From Lethocerus indicus (Eukaryota; Arthropoda; Insecta; Hemiptera; Belostomatidae): a stretch of 64,000 nt of DNA. This document shows positions 27,151-38,998 of the stretch, piece after piece. The first letter of the stretch is position 1, and every line of letters begins with the position of its first letter. Where the stretch lies: contig JACDQD010000007.1 of assembly GCA_019843655.1 (NCBI GenBank), positions 11,033,600 through 11,097,599 on the forward strand, read 5' to 3'. Made by a program: the position numbers and the translations under genes. The notes beneath the pieces were generated by a model. It had not been told where the DNA came from. It saw only the letters and a list, made by a program, of their open reading frames with translations, and did no database searches.

Positions 27151-28614
27151 GAAAACTAAGTAGAGAAAGTTCTGTGCACGTGATCGCCACCGGTTCTCGT
27201 GGCGCAGGTTGAAAAAAAAGTACGTTCTAAGCTTAAAATTCTCTTTAAAGACAATTAGAACAAAGTAGATAACATTATTCTCGTAAATTATACCTCACAA
27301 GGTATAAATTAGTTGGTGGCACTATCCGTGGAGTGCCTACATTTATATTATACTAGCAGCTATGATAACTGATCTTAACTATCCTATCGGATAGATAACA
27401 ACAATCGCCAAATCAATTTAGGTTTAATTCTCTTCGAACACGCTAATTTCGTGCTAAGCTAGACCGGCTTCGAATTACGGCCATATCTAGTAGAATCCCG
27501 TTTGTAATATAGTGGACACATTAAATACGGAAACTTGGATCGACATCACTTATGAGTAAAATTCTACTAGGCTAGATCTGAATAATGCTGTTGGAGTGGT
27601 GGAATTTACTAATATCATATCGGTGGTAAGTATTCATTAAATTGAATTAAAAGTGCGAATGTTCATATTTTGATATATACATATAATAGTATCAGTATAT
27701 TTGATTGTGAATGATTAGCGCTGAAATTCAGTCTGTAGAGTATATATCATATGGGACAATTCCGCAGAGAAGTACGCAGAGCGTAAGTAGATTTCGATAG
27801 GTGACAAAGTTTCTTTAGGATATCGCCTACGAGGAATTGCCTGAGTGAATCTCACCCCATGGCCCGTTTTTAAATATACATTATTGGGGGAAAGAAGAAT
27901 CGGGGGTGGGAGGGGGAACGATCGGCCAGCACGTGGCCACGTTCGCGGAGCGCGGCATATTTTAAAGTTGAAAGTCGACCCAACTTTCGGGTCGGAAGCC
28001 CCGTATACGTCCCGTCGAGAATGGAAACGGGCATTAGAGAGAGAAAAAAAAGAACTTGGGCGCTAATACCTTTCTCAACTCGGCCCATTGCTAAGCAACG
28101 ACCTCTCGGGGAGTTTTGGCCGCCACTTGGGGGGCGCTTAGAATATGATGGTGCTCAAATAATAACAAAAACAAACGAGATGAAACACACATAAACAATT
28201 TCTCACGCCTGCTGTGAGAAACGAGAATGAAATGGTAAAATGACCTGGAATCAAACATCACGGCAAGATTCATTTTCTCTCTGATTATGTAAAAGTGTTT
28301 TATAATATAATACATGTTTATATACCATAAAAGGTTTGAGTTATATGAAGAAACTTTATTTTTACTGAGTTTAGTTAGTGAGAGGAGTCCATCGGTTGAA
28401 TAGAGGCCTGTTCTCTGGGATGCTGGGCCAGGTTAACCCGTGACGGTGAAACCCAGCTCGAGACCAAGGCCCGGGGCTTTATATAAATAGCGCAATCTCC
28501 TCCAACTGAACGATACCCAAACTCGTTTATCACTGTCTCCAGACAATCGAACCTCCCGCTCCTCCCTCTTTCTCTCTCTTACGTACACACTACCCCCACA
28601 CTCCGCTCCCCCCT

Positions 28615-28640
28615 CACTCTCTCTCTCTCTCTCACTCTCT
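28615..28640. repeat. (CT)n tract
   Basis: CT dinucleotides with one interruption, inside a longer pyrimidine-rich stretch (about 28555-28760). It reads GA on the sense strand of the gene. Confidence 0.9.
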
Positions 28641-29273
28641 AGTGTTGGCACTGTAGCTTATCAACCGCCGAATTGCCCCCCGGCTCTTCTAACCGACTCG
28701 CATTCTTCTCCCTCTTCCCCTCCCTCCCTTATTTCTACTCTCCTCCACTAACAGTAGGTTTCTCTTTGGACCGAAAGTGCATTTAAGAAAAAGAACCGAG
28801 GAGTCTCAACAATTATTTGATCGAATCGTGGTTTTAGTACTCCCAAACGAGTCCATCAGGATATGGATATCATAAATCCCGCTTTAACCTCTGTCCACTA
28901 GCCGGACCGACAGGCTTTATATATAGTTATATACAACAGGCTTTAGAATATTATTGACGCTATTAGAATATATTGAGCCTTTACAGAAACTCTGGCATTA
29001 CGGATCTAATGAATGGGAGGAGAATTGTGACATTTCATACCCGTATCCTGAATTCTAGTTGTTATTCTCCTTTTGAATAGAAGGCCGGAGCCCGAAGCAA
29101 AGCCCACTTAAGGGGACAGGCCTAATCGCTTCGGTCAACCGTCTAATTTGGTATTAAATTCGGGTCCGTACCCAACGAGCCCTCTCAGGTGTTCGCTTTC
29201 AATCCTTACCATTTAGCCGGCTTATGACCCTCCAGATCCGCCGCCTAAATTGCCAACAGTGTTCCCCCTATAA

Positions 29274-29277
<4 letters not shown>

Positions 29278-29349
<72 letters not shown>

Positions 29350-29362
29350 TATATATATATAT
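29278..29362. repeat. (AT)n microsatellite, 85 bp
   Basis: Long AT dinucleotide tract with a single interruption (tagtat) near 29346. Confidence 0.97.
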
Positions 29363-32300
29363 GGTGTTTAAAGCCTCTTAGTAAGCTTAGTGTCTTTGCC
29401 TCAAAGTCCAATCCCCCTCCCATTGTAAGTTGGGCTTGTTTGACGTGCGGCCATTTGCTAATGAAAAGTCCCTTTGGTCTTTGGCCTTGTTTTTCCGACG
29501 TTGATACAATGGTCCGTTTCGAGAAAAAATAAAAGCCGAAGCCCCATAGCCCAACCCCCTCCCAAACTCCTCGAGGGGTACGTCATTAAAAGGATGCCGG
29601 CAAAAGCTAAGTAAATTATTTGGAGGTAACTCAATTGGAAATTACAAGCCAAAGAGAATTGGCTTAAGAGCATTTCATTTTCATTTCGCCACCCTTTTAT
29701 TCCTGGACGTTTTTTATATTGTTTCTCTGTTTAGTGTCGAATTAACTTTTATCGCATCGACAAAATTAGACTGTAAATTTGTGCTCAGGGGTTTGATACA
29801 ATTTTCTAATTGGATTAAAACCAAATACGTTAATTTCGTTCGCTCAATATTTTGTAGGAGCTTATGACTCGTTTATTCTGCCTCATATCTGCTCGAAAAT
29901 TGCCAAATCGTCGTATCCCCCTTTTTCTGCGAACAGAAATTGTTTTAATTGTTCAAACAATAATCGGTACGTAGTAATTCAATAATGACTTTTCAATATG
30001 GCTATAATATTGAATTATTTCTAAGATCGTTTCCAAACCTCCCTACTAAGCACAGGGTCTTATATACATAAATTTATATGACCAATTTTAAATGTACCCT
30101 TTTCTATTTTCTGATCCGCATAACGTTTTAAAATCCTGTCAGAAAATATTTTGTCTACGATTTTGTCTAATTTTTCAGTTGTAAATTGGCGTGAACTTTT
30201 AATAAAAGCAGTACAGGTCGCAACAGTGAACTGATCGGTATCGATAAAAATTTAACTAAACTCGAATTGATGGTAGAATGGGGAATCGATATCCTGTTGG
30301 TCGGTGTCCATATGTAATTTCAATGCATTGTTTGCGGCCGACAAGCGGCCGTATTTTAACGAAGACGCATCGGAGAAGAAAATGCCAATTATCCCGTTCG
30401 GTATCCGATGGACGGTGTCCCGCGTCATCCATTACCCAGGGTGACGCGGCTGAAATCTGATTGTAGTATGGCTTCAATTATATGTAACATTCCATTTGAA
30501 TGGGCGTATATGCAATCTCCGATGTGGGTTTGACGTGTCTAATTTCCAGAATGCAACAGGAATGTATACCGCGCATTAAATACGAATTGAATGAAACGCT
30601 AAAATATTTTCAGCGAGTAGTTTAATTCGTAAATTTTACTGAGTAATAATGCTACACCAAGTGGTGAACTTTTATTTCTCCATTCGTTACGGGTATATTT
30701 ATTTCTAATCTTATAAACATTCTTCGTCAATGAAGATTTAGAATTTTATAGCTCTTGAGGTCTTATCTGAGAATTTGTCCTGTGCTAGATTGATACGATT
30801 TTGTCAGTAGATTAGTGAACCACCAACGCATTTCGGTTGCCGATGAAGGATCCTGTAGGCACTGTCACTCCATTGTTCGTGACCTACATAATTTCCTGAG
30901 AGAATAATATTTCCGACAGAATACTTAACTGAAACAAGTCCTGCGTAGGACAATATCACAGAATTTTCTTTCAATTTACAGTATCAACTGGAACAATGGG
31001 TAGTTCTTTATTAGTGAAAATTTAGTTACATTCCATCGCCACTAAGATTTAATTAGTTATACCCCTGATATCATTAGTGTCCCTGATTTCTTAATGAAAA
31101 TCCCGACGAGTGTGATATTCCACGGTATTTCAATGTAAAGAAACGTTTTAACGAACGCAATGAATAATGAAACCGCCCAGTAGAGGAAGGAAGTCATTCG
31201 TTGCCGACTTCAGGGGTGGGAATTGAGCGTAATCTCAATTCAGGAGTGATGGCAATGAACTATTTGAGCGACTGACCGAGTGAGGCCGCCAAGTCTGAAA
31301 CAACGGTCGGCGTTATCGTCGGCCCAAAGGGAAGGCCCGCCTTCTCACAACCTGAATTTAGCTTTAATTTAACCGCCCCCTCTTAATTATACGGGTGTTA
31401 ATTAAAAATCGCCCTCACTCGGCAGAAAAAAAAATCCGTTAATTAACCGCCAAAGGAGGGGGCACCATTGTCACCACGCCTACCGGCACACGCACCTTAC
31501 CAATCTGCATATTTCTTTTCATAATAAACTGGCGGTAATAATTGCATTTCATTAAAATTGCAGCTAGGAGATGTAATAAATTAATCAAACTGCGGTTGAT
31601 GATATATGCAGAATCTGAGTTTTACTGTACGCTCCAATTTTCCAAGTATCGCAGTGCAAAACTGATACTTCAGTTGTTACATAAACCGTCTCTATATGGT
31701 AGAATACAGACGGTTTTATTTAATTACATTATGGCAAATTACGATACTAATAATACGGCCATAAACTCTGGCAGAGTCCAGTCAACCGGTGAAATGATGC
31801 TGGGGGAAAAAGGTGAGCATTGGCACAGCGCTTGATACTAGCACCGCACTACACAACTGTCGCGCGGGTTTTACAGTCGCCGGCCCCGTATTATCTGTTA
31901 TGTTTCTCTACAATAATCAAAGATAAATTTTCCTTTTTTAATTGTTGGACATTATTTTTCTTCTCTTAAATTTTATTTTGAGCCTTTCTAAAGGTTATTT
32001 CTTTATTATATATTATATCTGGAGCTGCGTTCTATGCGGTAAATTTAGATGGGAAGCAGTTGTTTAGGGCCACGTTTACCGAACCGAATTTTTTATGTTG
32101 TGTTTTTCCTGGAGTTTATAAAGTACCTTTTCGATTGAACTCCAATTAAAGGAAAATTCCGCCCAGAACCGGTGCCGTGAAGGGTGGCCTGTAATGGCGT
32201 AACACCCGTATAAAAATGAGAGGAGGATCCGGGGAAAAAAATAATTGAAAGGGAGTTTCAAAATCGCCGGAGATTGGGTTTTTGTATGTTTAACAGGATC

Positions 32301-35160
32301 AGGGTGCTACCGTGAAGATACCACAGTTTGAATCCGGGCCTATTAAACCGGATGAAAATACCACCGAAAACACCCTTAACATCAGCTTTGCTTGAACACA
32401 AAAGTGGGTAACAAATAATTCAACTGTATGTGAAAAGTTTAGTATGCTAATTTTCTCAAAACTACATTTTTTAAATCATTCAATGATATTTCCGAAGTGG
32501 TGGAGTATAGTGTGACACAACGATATTATGTATAAATACAATTTAGTGCTATTCTGGCTAGTACTTCCGATATTTAACTAGGTTATACGTAACTTAACAT
32601 TCTTCAAAGGTTTTTATATTCCGTCCATAATTACAATATTTCACTTATTATTAGATTCCACAATAATCAATGTCTTCAATAATCCTCGTTCTGTGCAGAC
32701 TGAAACATAAACGTCTTGTTAAATATTCTTAATCGGTTAATAATTTATGTTGAAAGCCTGTTACTCTTTGAAAGCACTCAACCTCGGCTATTTAAATGTT
32801 AAATGAGCTCCTATAAATGATGTTATAGCGTGATTTTCATTCTTGAGGGATAAGAGATTGGTATAATTTGCGAATTATTGAAGAAATTATTTCGCTGAAA
32901 CTTTCCATCTATTTATTCTTGATATACCGCCCCTCTGATGTTGTTAACGTCGTTTTATTGCCGGCCAAATCTGTTAGTCCTAGAGAGGCGGCCTGCAAAA
33001 TACAACTCGAGTTATTTCCCCTTGTTAAAAACCTTTTAATTGGCGCACTTCTCGACGCCCTTAATTGGTAGAAAATCCGTTATTTTTACCTTGTAGGGGG
33101 TTACCGGAAAGTTCAAAACAACGTTGTAAAATATTTTCGACGAAGATCACTCGCATTTAAGAACTATTTAAAATTGCCGTTCTTGATATCTAATTCTAAA
33201 GATTAATGAGATTAATTCATAAATCTCATTACGTCGTAAATCTCAGATTATTTATAAATAATAAATAAGATTAATGAGATTCTAAGGATTAATGAAAGGC
33301 TGTTAGAGAGAGCCAAGGGACTGAATAATTTAAGAAAATAATAATGCCACGAATTGTTGCTAACACTATCGCGTACCGATATTCGAGGCGACACCGGACA
33401 CTGGTCAGACAGGGGGCAATGTATCTGGGTCGGAATAAAGCCGGGCCTAGGGTCCTAAATTTTCCGCGTGAATAATTTATTCCCGGTCATGCAGAATAAA
33501 CGCAGTTAATAAGGGGGCCGCCCACCAGTCGCGTACCGCCGCAAAAATATTCGGCCTTTTTCGTCCGTTCGCCGCGATAATGCCCATGTTTTTACTACCG
33601 TCGTTTCCACGCCGGCTTACGAAATTAATTTCCCGACCGGCTGAATTCAATTTTGATTTAACATTTGTTCTGTCCTATATTTATACGTGAAATGAATGAA
33701 CCGTACAAATAATATTCCTCGTTTGATAATACAGGAATTTCAATTTCACGGTCGCCCAACACGGATCATGAAGTCGTTCACTCCAACGTTCATAACTCGT
33801 ATTACTCGTATATAAAATATATGCTTCTAAAATACCACAAATTTTCTGTGGTCACCCGCTGTTTTGATATTGTGAAGTCTTCAGTAGCGTTGAGTCAGCA
33901 GATTTGCGAGGCACGTCGTTCGGTACCGGTGTCGGGACATCGCCGGAAACGGTGCACTAACATCGCGCTCAGTGAACCCGATAGAGAGTGTAGATTTTAT
34001 ACAATGTCTTATACAATGTGTTACGACGCTTTTACATGTCTCGAGAGAGACAGCGCACTGAGATACCAAGTGTCCTATTTAACTGTGGCGAACTAGCGAC
34101 ATCCATCAACAATGGTTTGCATGAGTGATTTTTTACGAGTGACTGGAGTGATACTGCAATTTATTATTTGATTTTAATTTTATAATTTTACCAAAAAATG
34201 TTTATTATTCAAATTTTAAGCCACCTACATTGCATCTAAAAAAAATACGAAAAACGGGAAAATTATGTATATTTTTAAATTAATGCATTTTATTTTACTT
34301 ATCATGCTACAATATGGAAGGTACTCGCGGACAATCGCTGATTAAATGTGGTTAGTTTTTATTTGTATCTACAAAAACACATAATGGGAGTTCCATATTC
34401 CTCTTCGTTTCTTCATTGTTTGCAACTTAGTGAAAATATTTTTATTACGTATTTTGATTACAGTTTAATACAATATTTTCCTGGCGGTTCTTATCATCTG
34501 TGTGGGGAAACCGTGTATAAACTAGGGCCAGCATTTGCAGGTGGAGGAGGGGGAGTGGGGTTGTAAATCCCTCGGTTTAATTAATCCTTAAAGTGGCCCA
34601 AAGTAAGACAGAGAACAACAACAGGGATTTAACTCGTGGGCGGAGGGGGGAGAAGCGGGAGATTTGGGCCTCGAGCTGGAGCAGGAGCAGGAGGAGCAGG
34701 AGCCCACCAGCCTCGAGCATTAACTATGCCACTCGCGTACATGTCCATAATCCCTCCCAGCGGGGGGTTGGTAGTGGGGGGGGGGGGAGCAAGACGTCTT
34801 CCTTCCTAGGAAAGAAACTAATAAATAATATAATATACGATCGAGACAGAGGGTTCTTCCAATAAACTATACCATGGGTCCCATTTTCAATAATACGGAC
34901 AAAATTATACTATTTAAAGTTCAACCAAATGTTGTAAAAAAGGTAATAGATACAATACCTATTCATTATTATTTGTACATTCGCGTAAACCGTATAAAGG
35001 CATATGTATAATTTGACAGGGGATATTATAAAGGTAATTAAATTCCGATGTTTATTAATACAAATGTTATTTCTCAAATGTAATTTAATATTATATATAT
35101 AATATTATAAGATAATATAATATATAAATGTAATATAATATTAAGAATTAAACTGAAATA

Positions 35161-35282
35161 CCGGCGCTAATACCCGACCCGCATAACTGCCTCAAAAAAT
35201 GTAGTTTATAGAGATAACAAAATCAGGCGCTAATACTAACTCGCATTACAGATCCGTATGGCAATCTTAGTATCAGCGCCGG
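35161..35282 (-). mobile_element. Dispersed element, copy 2 (opposite orientation to copy 1)
   Basis: It begins ccggcgctaatacccgacc and ends cttagtatcagcgccgg. It is the reverse complement of copy 1 with scattered substitutions and small indels; both ends, the internal caggcgctaatac and the cagatccgtatgg segment correspond. It is preceded by a very AT-rich palindromic stretch (about 35085-35140). I could not find an unambiguous target-site duplication. Confidence 0.7.
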
Positions 35283-37452
35283 AATACGAATATCTAACAT
35301 GTGCATACTACAATATTATGATTAATTAAATAAGAACGATAATAATAATAACAATATTAATAGGAATTAAATTAAAATAATTACGTTACATAGAATATGG
35401 AATGTCCCTAAGTTGTATTATAATGCATACAATTACTAATACATGCTGGTTAGTTAGTTGACGGTAGTCCTCCGAAAACCACGCAATAAATAGCATGTTT
35501 GATGTTAAATTGCAATAATAAATGTTATCCCAGCAACATCATCCACAATATCTGTCTGAAGTGGGAGCAAATAAGCGAGTGGGGGCATTTGGAATGATTC
35601 AATTCGCTCCAAACCAAAACTCGGTATCAAAATTCTATTGCTCGATTTTCCGGATCAACGAGCAATCGGCAAAACATTTTAGTGCTAGCGGAGGCTCGAG
35701 TGGGTGGGGGTTGGAGGGAGCGAGGGAGGGAGGGAGTGATGCAGGGAGGGAGGTAGGGACGGTCACCGTTTCTACCCGACTGTTTTGTGACGGCCCGAGC
35801 TTTAAGAAATAGGAATTCCCCTTCGCCGCGGTGACGAACTCGGCACTCTGTGGGTGGCGCACGTACGTACAGTTAGCCACACGCCGGTATTTTCACGAAA
35901 ATTCTCTTCCCGCCTGCCCGGAAAGAAAAACAATGGCCGGGATCGGAGCGGACCGGACGCCTTTGTTGTGTTTTTTTCTTTTTCAAAAAAACTTTGGCCC
36001 AAGAACTCGGAAAATAAAAGTTTTTTGGTCTTATTACCCCTCCTCCTCCCATCCCCCTCTCGCTCCCTTCAACAGTTCGCTCTGTGCTAAGTTTGTTTTC
36101 AGATGTAACAGAAGTGACGAAATGGAACGGGGAAACCGGATTTTGCGGACGGTAGGTCTTTGTTTGAGTACAGAACCTTCGCTAATGAGAAGTCGTCTGA
36201 AGAGCAACCACAATTGACCGGGTCCTATTTCTTGCCATTGCAATCCATTTATCTTTCTTCGAATACTTTGTTGAAGGCATAATAATAGAACATTATATTC
36301 ATTCTTATATTTCCATTGTATATGTGTTTTATTATATATTTAGACTAATATAGTTTGATATCTGTATCACCCAAGGTTATGAAATAGCACTTGGCTACGC
36401 CCTTCAGTGATCTAAAATTACAGTATTTTTTAAGATATTTCAGAATATCATTTGTGAGTTTATTAAACTCTGGGTTATTTTACCCCTACGTAGGGCCGGG
36501 GTTTCGCCATGTTAGTAACACACTTCTGTTAGTAACGTAAGTTGACTGCCGATAGGGGATACTGTAAAACACCGCTATACTTACTGCTACTGTGATATCA
36601 AAGTCCGTTACCCTTCGTTTCTGCAATATCTCAGAGACGATAACTATGCAATAAACAATAGTGACAATGTAGTGAATGTTTTTCCAAAACAAGTACCGCA
36701 AGACTGTTTAAATGATTTGTGTCTAAAAATATCATTATTACTTCGCTTTTTAATATTTAAATATTAGAATTTTATAATACATCAAAACAACGCGTGAATT
36801 AAATGAGAAGTGATGGTTCTAAAGTTGAATGGACTGAGAGATTTAAGACGCAATTATAATTGTTTCTACCATAGGCAGCGCTTAAAACCCTGTTGAAGCG
36901 AACACAACATTTCCAGTGAGGAAAGTGCCAACAGAGCCGATTGGCGAAGAGTAAATAATGTTTCGCCTCTTGGTATTTAACGTTAAATATTTAACCCGAC
37001 CATTATTATAATTAAAAAAATTGGTCAAAAGAAGCGGCAGGGTAGATTGAGTCAACACTGCTTCGTGAACGCAGTCTATCTCAAGAGAGACACTCCGAAT
37101 TAGAACAAGCCTTTAAATAGATTGGTAATATTAGTGTAAGTGATCTCAGTTATATTGGTGATATTTTGCCATTATTAAAAATAAGTGGTTGGTACATGCG
37201 TAGTTGATCATTTATAAAAGTCAGGGTATTTAGTCAGAAACACTTGGACATTCTCTGGTGGTTTATAGACTCGGTCTGATTCCAAAGGAGATACACGTTT
37301 GAGCTGAATTGTGGTCTGAAATGTAGGCAAAAGGACGAAGGGAGCGTTGAACTCGAGGCTGTTGTCCTGTCGACTTGTGTACTCTGGCGCCTAGTAAAGC
37401 CCATCCACTATGACCCGTTCTCACTCACACGTTCAACACAACTCCCTCTCCC

Positions 37453-37473
37453 ACTCTCTCTCTCTCTCTCTCT
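37453..37473. repeat. (CT)n tract
   Basis: About ten CT dinucleotides in a pyrimidine-rich stretch. Confidence 0.9.
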
Positions 37474-38952
37474 GCCTCCCTCCAGTCCTAGGATGGGAAA
37501 GTTTTTAAGTTATGTGTCCGCGCGAAAGCGGAAAAAGAAAATGAAAAAAAAATATCCGAGGGACCCGATATCGAACCAACCCTTATCTGCCCCTTTCCCC
37601 GATTTTAGTGGCCAGTTAGCCCCCTCGCCCACAGTTATCTTGCAGCTTTAAATATAATGATTTGAGTCCCCCCTCTCCCCAGGGTCTGCGCCTTTATATT
37701 CTGGAAAACTGCCCCTCGGGACCAGACCACCGTCCCGAGAATCGGAACTTCTTTTCCCCGGCCCGTCTTTGGAGACGGGAAAAAACAAATTGGCCTCGAA
37801 CAAGTATCCTGTCCATAAGGTGTTACGTTGAACAAATACGCTGCCAATGTATCCAGGTCCGCGCTACCTTTTCCTATATTTCTCCCCCACTGATATTGAC
37901 CCAATAGTACATGTACGGTTTCATCAGTAAAAACACACGAACCTTAAATAATGAAGAAAACCAAAAGGGCCGTCACAGTAATGAATTGAAAATTAAATAA
38001 ATAACAATTATGGAAGAATATTTCAAATCTGTATTTCTCGTTGCTCAAGCAATATGACCGATTTGCGTTTTTGATCGCATTCCACTTTATTATTCAACTA
38101 TATATTGATTCCACAAGACATAATTGTATGTGTCCCGTATTGCTTTATGTGATAGGGCTGACCCTTTAGTTTTTTTAAGTATTTTGGACAATAGATATAT
38201 GTATACACGCGTGTATAACACTCTTCTTCCGCCCCGAACAAATACCTTCAATTCCCTATTTTCTATTGTAATATGTTGGAATCGGAGAATAATTTCAGGC
38301 CTAAAATCCGCCCCTTCTAAACGGAACGGAATCGGATCCCGAACCCGGGTCAATTCTATAAGACAATCCTATTATAATACAATATAATATTGTTTTCCCC
38401 TCGACGTAATCCTTTCCCCCGTACGGGCGTCGCGTTGTCGGTCCCTAAGAGCCGGCGAAGCCGCAGGAGGGATCGTGGACGGCCGCTGATCGCTCCACCG
38501 TAAAAGCCCATATAGAAACATTAGGGGCAATCGTGTGCGGCCGACCCTGCCAACAGTTGCGCGGTGATTTGTTGGCTCTCGACCGCCGGCGGGCATTTTA
38601 ACCGGCTACGTCTCCGAATAGTTTCGATTTGGATTTGGCCCGGAGTCTGTGCCAACCGAACCGAGCAGCCAACTATCTGCATACAATATAGCCGCTTTTG
38701 TTCCGCGAATATTCGACATTTCTGCGAACCTTTCCGCGTAGCTATTTCTAGAGCCTCGAACCGTTATTCACTAAACTTGTCCACATTCTAGTCGAATGGA
38801 AATATTATCCAGATCGTTTTCACTATACTAAGGAACCGCGAAATTTTTCTTAAATCCATTTATGGGTCAAGAAGGGTAAAAATTATTGCCTCGATGTAAT
38901 TAGGTTATACATACATTACTATTTATATATAATATAATATTAAAATAAAAAA

Positions 38953-38998
38953 TGTGGCTAATACCAAGCCTGCATTACAGATCTGTAATCAGCACCGG
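38953..38998 (-). mobile_element. Dispersed element, copy 3 (truncated)
   Basis: The segment ggctaataccaagcctgcat through tctgtaatcagcaccgg matches the second half of copy 2 in the same orientation, with about 14 bp missing near its end. It is also preceded by an ATATAATATAATATT stretch, like copy 2. It appears to be a degenerate, partly deleted copy. Confidence 0.55.
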
